A stretch of 64,000 nt of DNA from Kribbella voronezhensis (GTDB lineage Bacteria > Actinomycetota > Actinomycetes > Propionibacteriales > Kribbellaceae): positions 124,001 through 188,000 of the forward strand of contig NZ_SOCE01000002.1 of assembly GCF_004365175.1 (NCBI RefSeq), in the 5' to 3' direction. The notes below the pieces were generated by a model. That model did not search any database. It was not told where the DNA came from and saw nothing but the letters and a program-made list of their open reading frames with translations. Both the position numbers and the translations under genes were made by a program. Below, in pieces: positions 24,117 through 32,864 of the stretch; the first letter of the stretch is position 1, and each line of letters opens with the position of its first letter.

Positions 24117-26897
24117 TCACTCGTACTGCAGGGCCTCCAGGGGGTCGAGGCGGGCGGCGTGACGGGCCGGCCAGATGGCGGCGAAGATGCCGACGACGAC
24201 CGAGACGACGGCGAAGAGAAGCAGTTGACCGGTCGGTACGGCGAAGCTGATCTCGTCCAGGCGGGCGGCGAGGAGCAGGGCAAGGCCGAGGCCGAGCAAG
24301 ATCCCGATCACCGCGCCGATGAGTGCGGTGATCACGCTTTCGTGCCGGATCATCCGCTTCACCTGGCGCCGGGTCAGGCCGATCGCCCGCAGCATGCCGA
24401 GTTCGCGGGTCCGTTCGAACACGGTCAGGACCAAGGTGTTCACGATGCCGAACAGGCTCACCAGCACCGAGAGCGCGAGCAGCACGTACAAGACGTTGAG
24501 CAGGCTCTTGATGCTGTCGGACTGGACCTTCTTGAACTGCTCGCGGGTCAGTGCCTTCGCGTTCGGGAAGGTGCTCAACGCCTGTTGCAGCGCCGCAGTG
24601 TTCGCAGCGTTGACGCCGCCGCGGAGGCTGACGAAGGTGTAGAGGTCGAGCGGCTGCGGGTTGGTCGCGTCGAAGGCGCTGGTCGAGATCGTCACGCTGC
24701 CGAACGGCGAACCACCGGCCGGTGGCTTGAAGATCCCGCGCACCTGCAACGGAAGGGTCTTGCCGGCCACGGTCTCCAGCGGCAGCGTCGAGCCGACGGC
24801 CAGCCCGTGCTTGTCGGCATAGTCGGCGTCGACGACAGCGCCGTCGGCTCCGAGCTCACCGAGAGTCGCCTGCGAACCGGACTTCCAGTCGAATCTGAGC
24901 ACGTCCGGCGCTTGCTTGTCGACACCGGTGATCTGGATCGTCTCGCCGAACGCCCGGCCCTGACCGCCGCGCACACTCGAGAGCGCGTCGACCCCGGGCA
25001 CCGTCGCGACGGCCGCGGCCACGGTCGGCGGCAACGGGCTGAAGTTGTTCTGCGCGGTGATCGCGTAGTCCCCACTGAAGATCTTGTCGACAGCTTCCTC
25101 GAACGGCCTGATGATCCCGGCGCCGAGCGTTGCCACCAACGTGACCAACGCCAGCCCGATCATCAGCGCGGCCGCGGTCGAAGCGGTCCGATGCGGGTCG
25201 CGCCGGCTGTTCTGGCCGCCGATCCCGACGGCCGGCCGGTCACTCAGTACGCCGGGGAACTCCGCGGGCCACTCCGGCTGCCAGGAGGTGACCGCACGGC
25301 GTACGGCCATCAGGGCCACGATCACCAACAGGACGGGGTTCAGCAGAGCACCCAACAGCAACCCGCCGAGGCGGCTCGCCATCGATCCGGGACCCCAGAA
25401 ACCTCGCCTGAGAAGCCAGTACGGCAGCGAGAACAGCGGCCAGGCAACGATCGACAAGATGAGCACCGACCACCGTGCGACCGGATCCGACGCCGCAGCG
25501 AGCGGACGCACCAACCTCGCCGAGAACAAGGCGATACCGATGAAGATCAGCAGTACGCCGATGGCCAGTAGCCCCAGCAACGCTCCGGTGGACAGACCGT
25601 CGACGAACAACCCGCTCACCACCAGCGCGACCCCGAGCACGGCGAGCAGCGCGGCACCCAACGGACGGAAGCGGTGGAACCTCCCCGGCGGCAGCTTGGC
25701 GCCCTCGCGGACGGCCGCGATCGGCGGGACCCGGGTCGCACGCCAGGCGGGCCGCAGGCTGGCCAGCAGCGTGACCAGGACACCGACCGCCAAGGCGACG
25801 ACGACGGTCCTGGTGCGGAACACGAGTCCGTTGTTGGGCAGGGTCAACCCGGCGGCGTCGAAGATCTTGAACAATCCGGTGGCGATCCCGAGCCCGAGGA
25901 ACAAGCCGGCCACCGCGGACACCAGTCCGGTCACCAGCGCCTCGAGGACCACCGAGTTGAGGACCTGGCGACGGGACGCGCCCAACGTCCGCAGCGTGGC
26001 GAACTCGCGGGTCCGCTGGGCGATCGTGATCGACAGCGAGTTCGCGATCACGAACGAGCCGACGAACAACGCGATCCCGCCGAACACGAGCAGGAACGTC
26101 CGGAAGAAGGTCAGGAAGCTCGAGGTGCCCTTGGCATCCTCGGCCGCCTGGTCGTCGGCGCTGCGCACCTGGGTACCGGCGGGCAGGATCTTCTGCACCG
26201 CGTCGACGAGTTGCTGGGTGGAGACGCCGTCCTTGGCCGCGAGCAGGATCTGGTCGAGCTTGCCGGGTTTGTCGAAGAGTTGCTGCGCGGTCGCCAGATC
26301 GAAGCCAGCCAGCGTCGCCCCGCCGATGGACGAGACCGCCCCGAACTCGACCAGCCCCGAGATCTGCATCCGCTGCACGGCGCCCCGAGCCTGTACGCCG
26401 ATCGTGTCGCCGGTCGCGAACTTCTTCGCCTCCGCCGTCTTCGTGTCGATCACCACCTGGCCCGCGGTCGGCCAGGCACCTTTGACCAGCGTCAGCGTAT
26501 TGAACTCGGGCCGGGCCGGGTCGACGCTGAAGCCGAGGTTGGGCGCGCCGCCGAAGACGACCGCCTTGCCGTCACGGCCGATCAGCTGCGCCTGTCCACC
26601 GACCGCCCCGCCGGCCGCACCGACCTCGGGAAGTTCGGCGACCTTGGCGAGCAGTCCCTGGTCGAACGGCGGGGCCGTGCCGGCGTTGTCCTGCGACAGT
26701 TCGAACGCGGCCTTGCCGGTGATCGCGGCGTCGGTGTTCTTGTAGTTCTCCGTGAAGATCGAGTCGAAGGCCGACGAGATCGAGTCGGTCAGCACGAAGG
26801 TGCCCGACACCAGTGCCACGCCGAGAATGACCCCGATCGCGGTCAGCGCGGTCCGCAGTTTCCGGCCGAGCAGCCCGCGCAACGCGAACCGGATCAT
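24117..26897 (-). CDS. MacB/FtsX-type ABC transporter permease, duplicated form
   Basis: 926 residues, two FtsX units in one chain. The N-terminal signal-anchor (RTALTAIGVILGVALVSGTFVLTDSISSAF) is followed by a periplasmic MacB-like domain. An FtsX block with three helices ends near FRTRTVVVALAVGVLVTLLASLRPAWRATRVPP. Four central helices lead to a second periplasmic domain and a second FtsX block (KSLLNVLYVLLALSVLVSLFGIVNTLVLTVFERTRELGMLRAIGLTRRQVKRMI) closing with GIFAAIWPARHAARLDPLEALQYE. Such fused permeases act with a LolD-like ATPase in lipoprotein or antimicrobial-peptide handling. Its start is inside the ATPase stop (ATGA). Confidence 0.92.
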   Translation of the reverse strand: MIRFALRGLLGRKLRTALTAIGVILGVALVSGTFVLTDSISSAFDSIFTENYKNTDAAITGKAAFELSQDNAGTAPPFDQGLLAKVAELPEVGAAGGAVGGQAQLIGRDGKAVVFGGAPNLGFSVDPARPEFNTLTLVKGAWPTAGQVVIDTKTAEAKKFATGDTIGVQARGAVQRMQISGLVEFGAVSSIGGATLAGFDLATAQQLFDKPGKLDQILLAAKDGVSTQQLVDAVQKILPAGTQVRSADDQAAEDAKGTSSFLTFFRTFLLVFGGIALFVGSFVIANSLSITIAQRTREFATLRTLGASRRQVLNSVVLEALVTGLVSAVAGLFLGLGIATGLFKIFDAAGLTLPNNGLVFRTRTVVVALAVGVLVTLLASLRPAWRATRVPPIAAVREGAKLPPGRFHRFRPLGAALLAVLGVALVVSGLFVDGLSTGALLGLLAIGVLLIFIGIALFSARLVRPLAAASDPVARWSVLILSIVAWPLFSLPYWLLRRGFWGPGSMASRLGGLLLGALLNPVLLVIVALMAVRRAVTSWQPEWPAEFPGVLSDRPAVGIGGQNSRRDPHRTASTAAALMIGLALVTLVATLGAGIIRPFEEAVDKIFSGDYAITAQNNFSPLPPTVAAAVATVPGVDALSSVRGGQGRAFGETIQITGVDKQAPDVLRFDWKSGSQATLGELGADGAVVDADYADKHGLAVGSTLPLETVAGKTLPLQVRGIFKPPAGGSPFGSVTISTSAFDATNPQPLDLYTFVSLRGGVNAANTAALQQALSTFPNAKALTREQFKKVQSDSIKSLLNVLYVLLALSVLVSLFGIVNTLVLTVFERTRELGMLRAIGLTRRQVKRMIRHESVITALIGAVIGILLGLGLALLLAARLDEISFAVPTGQLLLFAVVSVVVGIFAAIWPARHAARLDPLEALQYE

Positions 26898-27652
26898 TGC
26901 AGGTCCAGCGAGTCGATGATCTGCAGGATCTCGCCCTGGCTGGTCCGGCCGGTCTCCTTCACGATCTCCCCGTCGGCCAGGAAGAGCACCCGGTCGGCCA
27001 TCGCGGCCGCGCGGGCGTCGTGGGTGACCATCACCGTGGTCTGGCCGTAGTCGTCGACCGAGCTGCGCATCAGGTGCAGGATCTCGCTACTGGTCCGGGA
27101 ATCCAGGTTGCCGGTCGGCTCGTCCGCGAAGATCACCGTCGGCCGCGAGACCAGGGCGCGGGCGATCGCGACGCGTTGCTGCTGCCCGCCGGACAGCTCC
27201 GCCGGGCGGTGGGTGAGCCGGTCCGTGAGGCCGACCCGGGCGATCAGCTCGTCGAAGTACGCCGGGTCCGGCTTCTCGCCGGCGATGGTCAGCGGCAGGA
27301 CGACGTTCTCGCGTGCGGTCAGCATCGGCAGCAGGTTGAAGAACTGGAAGATGAAGCCGATGTGCTTGCGGCGCAGCTTCGTCAACGCGTCGTCGCCGAG
27401 CGTGGTGATCTCGGTGCCGTCGATCCGCACCGATCCCGAGGTCGGCTTGTCCAGGCCGGCCAGGATGTGCATCAGGGTCGACTTGCCCGAACCCGACGGA
27501 CCCATCACCGCGGTCAACCGGCCGGCCGCGACCTGCACGCTGACTCCCCGGAGTGCGTGAACCGCCGTGTCGCCCTCGCCGTACGTTCGCTCCAGGCCGG
27601 TCGCGACGACCACCGAAGCTTGTTCGTCCGTGTTCCCCACCATGCCGATCAT
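26894..27652 (-). CDS. MacB/LolD-type ABC transporter ATPase
   Basis: About 252 residues, energises the adjacent FtsX permease. Walker [11 protein letters not shown]-loop in [11 protein letters not shown], signature [15 protein letters not shown], Walker [14 protein letters not shown] and H-loop [10 protein letters not shown] are all intact. The exact start is unsure: ATG 27652 or 27643 behind GGGGAGGG; upstream codons to 27697 are unlikely. It is the first gene of a possible ATPase-permease-lipoprotein operon. Confidence 0.93.
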   Translation of the reverse strand: MIGMVGNTDEQASVVVATGLERTYGEGDTAVHALRGVSVQVAAGRLTAVMGPSGSGKSTLMHILAGLDKPTSGSVRIDGTEITTLGDDALTKLRRKHIGFIFQFFNLLPMLTARENVVLPLTIAGEKPDPAYFDELIARVGLTDRLTHRPAELSGGQQQRVAIARALVSRPTVIFADEPTGNLDSRTSSEILHLMRSSVDDYGQTTVMVTHDARAAAMADRVLFLADGEIVKETGRTSQGEILQIIDSLDLQ

Positions 27653-27776
27653 CGCCCTCCCCGGCCGATCAGATGTGCTGAGTCTCCTCGGGTTCACGGG
27701 CCGGCGAAAGGGTATTTAGCCCTGACTGGACCCTGATCGGTTCGACCGGACCTCGGGCCCGATCCGGGCCGAGGTC

Positions 27777-27805
27777 TTGCACTCGTCAGACGGTGGCTTT
27801 ACCTT
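27777..27805 (+). promoter_or_regulatory. Promoter of the GH8 gene
   Basis: TTGCAC (27777-27782), a 17-bp spacer and TACCTT (27800-27805) predict a start of transcription near 27812, about 75 nt before the ATG. Confidence 0.55.
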
Positions 27806-27815
27806 CAGCTAATCG

Positions 27816-27832
27816 TTAGGAAAGTTTCCTAA
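27816..27832. promoter_or_regulatory. Perfect 17-bp palindrome, probable repressor operator
   Basis: TTAGGAAAGTTTCCTAA is fully symmetrical around one central G and lies just downstream of the predicted transcription start, a position that suits a repressor. From memory it resembles the operator family described upstream of actinomycete chitosanase and other glycosidase genes (ROK-type repressors); I could not check that. Confidence 0.8.
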
Positions 27833-27886
27833 CAGCAAGAGGCAGCTGCAGCGCCTTTCCCGCCCCACCGCCCGGAGGATCCGCTG

Positions 27887-29827
27887 ATGTCGTACCTACT
27901 TCGAGGGCTGACCGCTGCCGCGGTCGTCACCGCAGCCCTGTTCGCCCAACCCGTCCTGGCCCCTTCGGCCTCGCAGGCCGCCGACACCCTGCTCTCGCAG
28001 GGAAAGCCCGCCACGGCATCATCGATCGAGGGTAGCGTCTTCGAGGCCGGCAAGGCCGTCGACGGCAACTCCGCCACCCGCTGGGCCAGCGTCGAAGGCC
28101 ATGACCCGGAGTGGATCAGGGTCGACCTCGGCGCCACCGCGAGCATCACCCGGGTCAAGCTCAACTGGGAGGCCGCTTACGCGAAGTCCTACAAGATCCA
28201 GACCTCCGCCGACGGATCGGTCTGGACCGACGCCTTCTCCACCACGACCGGCAACGGTGCGCTCGACGACCTGACTCTGTCGGGCAGCGGCCGCTACGTT
28301 CGCGTCTACGGCACCGCCCGCGGTACGGCGTACGGCTACTCGCTCTGGGATCTCGAGGTCTACGGCACGACCGGTGGCGGCACGGGCGACACCACACCGC
28401 CCAGTACGCCGGGGAACCTCGCGGCAACCGCCACTACCTCAAGCAGCGTGTCTCTGGCCTGGAACGCGTCCACGGACAACGTCGGGGTCACCGGATACGT
28501 CATCTCTCGCAACGGCACCGAGGTCGCGACTACGAGCGGCATTGGCACGACGTACACCGACACCGGCCGCACTGCCTCGACCAGCTACACCTACACGGTC
28601 AAGGCGCGCGACGCCGCCGGCAACGTGTCCGGCGCGAGCAATGCGGTCACTGCGACCACGCAGGCCGGCGGTAGCGGACCGGCCGTCCCCTTCGGTAGCC
28701 ACCAGTTCCAGTACGCGGCCGGCATGCTCACGCCGTCGGGGAGCCAGGCAACGCTCGACCAGAAGGTGGTCGACTATTACCAGCAATGGAAGGCGGCGTT
28801 CGTCAAGCAGAGCTGCGGCAACGGCTGGTACCAGATCATCTCGCCGGACGCCGATCACCCGTACGTCGCTGAGGCTCAGGGCTACGGCATGGTCGTCACA
28901 GCGACCATGGCAGGCGCCGACCCCGCCGCCAAGACGATCTTCGACGGCTTGGTGAAGTACATGCTTGCCCACCCCTCGGTGAACAACGCCGACCTGCTGG
29001 CTGCCGAGCAGGACACCTCCTGCAAGAGCGTGAACGGCTCCGACAGCGCGACCGACGGCGACATGGACGTTGCCTACGGCCTCTTGCTGGCCGACAAGCA
29101 GTGGGGGAGCGCCGGCACCTACAACTACAAGCAGCTGGCGATCAAGCACATCAACGCGATCAAGGCGGGCGAGATCAACCCGAACACCAACCTGCTCACC
29201 TTCGGCGACTGGAGCACCTCCGGTGACGCCACCTACAACATGTCCCGTACGTCGGACTGGATGATCGACCACTTCCGGGCCTTCAAGGCGGCCACCGGCA
29301 ACTCCGCCTGGGACACCATCCGTGCCAAGCACCAGACCGTGATCACCTCGCTGCAGGCGAACTACGCGTCCAGCACCGGCCTGCTGCCCGACTTCGTGAT
29401 CAACACCAACACCGCCCCGAAGCCCGCGACCGGACAGGTCCTGGAGGACCCGAACGACGGCGCCTACTGGTGGAACGCCTGTCGCGACCCGTGGCGGATC
29501 GGAGCCGACGCGGTCACCAGCGGCGACAGCGCCTCACTCGCTGCGGCCCGCAAACTGAACAGCTGGATCAAGTCCAAGACCGGCGGCAACGCGAGCAGCA
29601 TCGCCACCGGTTACAAGCTGAACGGAACGGCGATCGACTCCAGTAGCGACGCCGCCTTCTTCGCGCCGTTCGCCGTCACCGCCATGACGGACTCGGGCAG
29701 CCAGGCCTGGCTCGACGCGATCTGGACCAAGATGCTGAACACCCCGGTCGACACGAGCAGCTACTACGCCGCGAGCATCCAGCTCCAGGTGATGATCACC
29801 GCCACCCACAACCACTGGGTGCCCTAG
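27887..29827 (+). CDS. Secreted GH8 glycoside hydrolase with discoidin and FN3 domains
   Basis: 646 residues, start ATG 27887 with GGAGGA upstream. A signal peptide (to about SQAAD) is followed by an F5/8-type discoidin/CBM32-like domain (residues 35-163, GKPATASSIEG to DLEVYG), a linker, an FN3 domain (about 170-262, PSTPGNLAATATTSSSVSLAW to ATTQAGG) and a GH8 catalytic domain from about 268. The general acid is likely Glu329 in VAEAQGYGM, and Asp390/Asp392 lie in ATDGDMDVAYGLLLA, a GH8 hallmark. GH8 covers chitosanase, endoglucanase and xylanase; chitosanase is favoured by the operator and CBM32, which is inference. The gene ends at a strong shared hairpin. Confidence 0.93.
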   Translation: MSYLLRGLTAAAVVTAALFAQPVLAPSASQAADTLLSQGKPATASSIEGSVFEAGKAVDGNSATRWASVEGHDPEWIRVDLGATASITRVKLNWEAAYAKSYKIQTSADGSVWTDAFSTTTGNGALDDLTLSGSGRYVRVYGTARGTAYGYSLWDLEVYGTTGGGTGDTTPPSTPGNLAATATTSSSVSLAWNASTDNVGVTGYVISRNGTEVATTSGIGTTYTDTGRTASTSYTYTVKARDAAGNVSGASNAVTATTQAGGSGPAVPFGSHQFQYAAGMLTPSGSQATLDQKVVDYYQQWKAAFVKQSCGNGWYQIISPDADHPYVAEAQGYGMVVTATMAGADPAAKTIFDGLVKYMLAHPSVNNADLLAAEQDTSCKSVNGSDSATDGDMDVAYGLLLADKQWGSAGTYNYKQLAIKHINAIKAGEINPNTNLLTFGDWSTSGDATYNMSRTSDWMIDHFRAFKAATGNSAWDTIRAKHQTVITSLQANYASSTGLLPDFVINTNTAPKPATGQVLEDPNDGAYWWNACRDPWRIGADAVTSGDSASLAAARKLNSWIKSKTGGNASSIATGYKLNGTAIDSSSDAAFFAPFAVTAMTDSGSQAWLDAIWTKMLNTPVDTSSYYAASIQLQVMITATHNHWVP

Positions 29828-29835
29828 TCGCCGAT

Positions 29836-29867
29836 CCCGCGCGGCCGGCCTCGGTCGGCCGCGCGGG
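29836..29867. terminator. Bidirectional hairpin terminator
   Basis: CCCGCGCGGCCG and CGGCCGCGCGGG (29836-29847 and 29856-29867) form a perfect 12-bp stem with an 8-nt loop. It sits between the convergent GH8 gene (stop at 29827) and the small secreted protein gene (stop at 29875). There is no T-run, as usual in actinomycetes. Confidence 0.8.
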
Positions 29868-29874
29868 TGCGAGG

Positions 29875-30237
29875 TCAGCCCTCGCAGGAGTCGACGTGAC
29901 TCTTCACGGTCGAGCTGAAGTGACTGCTGTAGACGTAGGTGTTGCTGTTCGTCTTGTACCAGAGGTTGTTGTAGTCGTTGTAGAGCCAGCAGGCGATGCC
30001 GACGGTCGTGCCGGCCGAATATGTCCGGGTCTTGGAGCAGGCCTCGTACGGCCCGGTGCGGGCCGGCGTCGAGTTCAGCGTCTTCGCGTTGTAGATGAAG
30101 CCACCGCCGGGCATCGCGCCGCAGGTCACCGAGACGGAATCGGCGCCGGCCTCCGCGGCCTGGGCGGTCTGGACGGCCGGGAGGAAGGCGAGGGCGGTCA
30201 CGGCGCTGGCCGCGGCGAGAGTGACGAGGCGATTCAT
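29875..30237 (-). CDS. Small secreted protein, SH3-like
   Basis: 120 residues with a clear signal peptide (MNRLVTLAAASAVTALAFLPAVQTAQA, cut near AQA-AEA). The mature domain of about 90 residues has four Cys (VTCGAM, YEACSKT, IACWLY, DSCEG) and is rich in Tyr/Asn/Ser, with TRTYSAGTTVGIACWLYNDYNNLWYKTNSNTYVYSSHFSS resembling bacterial SH3-type domains of secreted peptidoglycan-binding proteins. It is a weak, family-level call. A TATACT box on the minus strand about 190 bp upstream (30429-30434) could be its promoter. Confidence 0.75.
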   Translation of the reverse strand: MNRLVTLAAASAVTALAFLPAVQTAQAAEAGADSVSVTCGAMPGGGFIYNAKTLNSTPARTGPYEACSKTRTYSAGTTVGIACWLYNDYNNLWYKTNSNTYVYSSHFSSTVKSHVDSCEG

Positions 30238-30515
30238 GGATTCCTGTCCTGTGACTGATGAGGCGGAAGGGACAGAAAGTAACTTACAAGTATCCCCCGG
30301 TCACGGGCACCGAAGTACCGGCCGGGGGAGAGGATTTGGGGCGTCGGACCGGGAAGCGCCTCACGGCGCGTGGCCGCTCGAAGCGGCTTAATTTGGGACC
30401 CGGGGCTACCGCGGCCCGACACCTCAGACAGTATAACGGGTCCGCAAACGCCTTGTCCTGTTGGGTTTTCTCCTCATAGCACCCTGGCTTGCCAGATGCA
30501 AGACAGCGCGCCCGA

Positions 30516-31118
30516 TCACCAGAGCTGGCCCGCTCGTTCGGTCCGTGCGGCGGTCTGCAACTGGTCGGCCATCTCGAGCAGTTTCGACGCCGAGAGCACC
30601 TGCCCGTGGCCGTCGCCGGCGAGATGGGCCCGGCCGGTCGCCACGATCCGGGCGAACGCCGCGGCCCGGTCCAGGGTGGTCGCGAAATCGCCGGCCGCGA
30701 CACCCCGCAGTACGGCGTCGACCATCTGCCGTACTTCGGTCGGGCCGGGCGGGTCGGCGACACCGGCGACCACCGCGTGCACTTCGGCGTACTCGCGACC
30801 CGTGGCGTACTCGCGGGACACCTCTTCGGCATGCGAGTGCACCCAGGAACGCAGCAAGTACAGGCGCCACAGTGCTCCTGGCAACGAGTCGGACGGGCTG
30901 TCGGACCACAGGTCGGCCAGTTCGTCGAGACCGTAGTCGTCGGCGAGCTTCACCACGCGTGCGATCACATCCGCGTCCTCGGAGGACCGCGCACCACGGA
31001 CCAGCAGTTCCGCGGTGCGGTGCGCGACCTCGGCGACCGCCGCCGGGTCGGAGGCGCCCGGCAGCGAGTCGAACAGCTTGTTACCCGGCAGGATCGGCCG
31101 GCGCGGAGTAGGTACCGT
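30516..31118 (-). CDS. Conserved hypothetical protein
   Basis: About 200 residues, helical, beginning MTVPTPRRPILPGNKLFDSLPGA. Start GTG 31118 is preferred over ATG 31157 because the extra residues look non-native and neither has a strong RBS. It contains ADVIARVVKLADDYGLDELADLWSDSPSDSLPGALWRLYLLRSWVH, a pattern I associate with a conserved actinobacterial hypothetical family, but I cannot give it a function. It is divergent from the small basic protein at 31243. Confidence 0.7.
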   Translation of the reverse strand, partial: TVPTPRRPILPGNKLFDSLPGASDPAAVAEVAHRTAELLVRGARSSEDADVIARVVKLADDYGLDELADLWSDSPSDSLPGALWRLYLLRSWVHSHAEEVSREYATGREYAEVHAVVAGVADPPGPTEVRQMVDAVLRGVAAGDFATTLDRAAAFARIVATGRAHLAGDGHGQVLSASKLLEMADQLQTAARTERAGQLW

Positions 31119-31242
31119 CACCTGCTCAATGGTGCCCGACGCCTCGCGAGCCCGCATGCCGACCGCTGTGTTAGCCCATCGGCTCGGTCAGCTCAGCTGC
31201 GTTTCGCGGCCCGCCGCCCCGGTCGGTCAGTACAGTCGAGGT

Positions 31243-31644
31243 ATGGCAGGTGGGCGGAGTCGGCTGGCGAAGAGCATGGTCAAGTACGGCGTGCGGTACG
31301 GGCCGATGGCGTTCGAGGCCGTCAAGCACGGCCGTGAACCTGCACAGCAGGCACTCCAGGCCGCGTTGGCGAAACGCTCCGCCCGGAAGAAGGCGCTCGA
31401 GCATGCTCTGACCGTTCGCGACGGCTCTCTGCTCAAGGTGATCAAGGAGGGGCAGGCGGTCTTCTTCGTCTTCAGTGGCGACGCGATCGTCACGACCTAT
31501 CCGCCGGTGCCGCAGTCGTCGTACCCGGAACTGCTCCGCCATGCGGACCTGGACCGGCGCGAGAGCGCCGCCGAGCTGGCCGCCCGGCGGCCGAAACTCG
31601 CCGACCGGTTGCCCCGGGTTCCCGGCCGGGCGCGCAAGGGTTGA
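31243..31644 (+). CDS. Conserved hypothetical basic protein
   Basis: 133 residues, start ATG 31243, 6 nt after TACAGT (31231-31236), with no SD, so probably leaderless. The sequence SRLAKSMVKYGVRYGPMAFEAVKHGREPAQQALQAALAKRSARKKALEHALTVRDGSLLKVI is basic and helical; VFFVFSGDAIVTTYPPVP is a beta-hairpin. It matches no family I can name. The frame is open upstream of 31243 but that portion overlaps the divergent gene. Confidence 0.65.
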   Translation: MAGGRSRLAKSMVKYGVRYGPMAFEAVKHGREPAQQALQAALAKRSARKKALEHALTVRDGSLLKVIKEGQAVFFVFSGDAIVTTYPPVPQSSYPELLRHADLDRRESAAELAARRPKLADRLPRVPGRARKG

Positions 31645-31748
31645 CGCGGGCGTAACATCCCGGACCCGGTGAGGCAACACCTCCCGCGCACAGTGGACTG
31701 ATCCCCGTCTCCGTTTCGGACGGGTGTTCCACGAGGGAGGGCGTACCC

Positions 31749-32864
31749 ATGCTCTGGAAGATCAGGACCGAACTCGCCGACCGGCCGGGCGCACTGGCCG
31801 AACTCGCAGCACGGTGTGGTGCCGACGAGATCAACATCCTCAGCCTGGAGGTCTTCACCGCCGAGTCCGGCGCTGTGGACGAGCTAGTGGTGTCCACTGG
31901 TGTCGGCTGGACCGCAGAGACGCTCACTGCTCTGGTCGCAGAGGCAGGCTGCGTCCGTACGACGGTTCGCCCCTGCCAGGCCGATGTCCTGAACGACGCC
32001 CCGACCAGATACCTCCGTGCCGTACTGCGGCTGCTCGACGACCCCATGTCGGTCGACGAGGAACTGGAGAACCTGCAGGGCTTCGACGAGTACACCCCGG
32101 CCGAGTGGGCCAGGGCGGACGTACTGGTGGAGATCGCCGGCCGACTGGTCGAGCGTGACCAGGGCGTCGTACAGGAGGGCCCGCGACCAGGCACCGGCGT
32201 ACCGGAGTTGCGTCGGGCCACTGTCGAGGACGCCGAGGCCGTAGTGGCGATGCACGAGCGCTGTTCGTACGAGAGCCGCACACGCCGCTACCACGTGCCC
32301 ATGGCGAAGCTCACCACCCGTACTGCGCGGCACCTGTCCGCGCCCGCCGGTGGCATCTCCGTGGTCGCCTCTGTCGGTGACGCGATCGTAGGCATGGCCA
32401 CTGCTGCTCCCTGGGACGAACTGGGCAGCACCGCGATGGAGATGGCCGTGCTGGTCGAGGACGGCTGGCAGAACCAGGGCCTGGGGAGTCAGCTGCTGCG
32501 GCGAGTGATCCAGGAGGCCCGGGAGCTGGGAGCGGACCGGGCCGTGTGCATGGTGCAACCCGAGAACGTCGCCATGCTGCGCACTGTCGAGGGACTGCGG
32601 ATGCGGACCAGGGTGGTGCAGGATAGCGGTCATCTGATGGTGACCGTCGCACTGTCCGATCAGAGCCTGTCGCATGCGGTGGATCGGCCACCGGTGCCCT
32701 ATCGTCAGACGCGTGCCATCCCTGCCCACCGGTCGCAATCCGCACGGTCTCTTGGTCAACCTGCCCGCGAGCACTCGCTCGCCGGTGGTGGAGCTGTCGC
32801 GGCGACTGCTGATCGCGCTGGGGCTGTTGATCCTGATGGTGCTCATCGTTCTGGTCGACCGTGA
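31749..32864 (+). CDS. ACT domain-GNAT acetyltransferase fusion, extended C-terminus
   Basis: 371 codons; ATG 31749 with GAGGG upstream. Residues 1-70 are an ACT domain (KIRTELADRPGALAELAARCGADEINILSLEVF), which usually binds amino acids. Residues about 150-302 are a GNAT domain with the acetyl-CoA loop VLVEDGWQNQGLGSQLLRRVI. It probably acetylates a substrate under amino-acid control. The recognisable fold ends at about 32654 (VTVAL). The last 70 codons are low-complexity, and 152 bp overlap the K+ channel frame, whose own coding starts at 32713. The tail therefore appears to be read-through after loss of a stop codon or a sequencing frame error, not a real domain. Confidence 0.85.
   Translation: MLWKIRTELADRPGALAELAARCGADEINILSLEVFTAESGAVDELVVSTGVGWTAETLTALVAEAGCVRTTVRPCQADVLNDAPTRYLRAVLRLLDDPMSVDEELENLQGFDEYTPAEWARADVLVEIAGRLVERDQGVVQEGPRPGTGVPELRRATVEDAEAVVAMHERCSYESRTRRYHVPMAKLTTRTARHLSAPAGGISVVASVGDAIVGMATAAPWDELGSTAMEMAVLVEDGWQNQGLGSQLLRRVIQEARELGADRAVCMVQPENVAMLRTVEGLRMRTRVVQDSGHLMVTVALSDQSLSHAVDRPPVPYRQTRAIPAHRSQSARSLGQPAREHSLAGGGAVAATADRAGAVDPDGAHRSGRP

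Noticed and set aside
30424-30477. 17-residue basic ORF MRRKPNRTRRLRTRYTV on the minus strand
   Set aside because: No ribosome-binding site, and it overlaps the probable promoter of the secreted protein gene.
30238-30515. Possible structured RNA or riboswitch upstream of the small secreted protein gene
   Set aside because: The region has GC-rich stems and a TATACT box, but I could not match a known riboswitch core (including the c-di-AMP type), and no tRNA cloverleaf was found.
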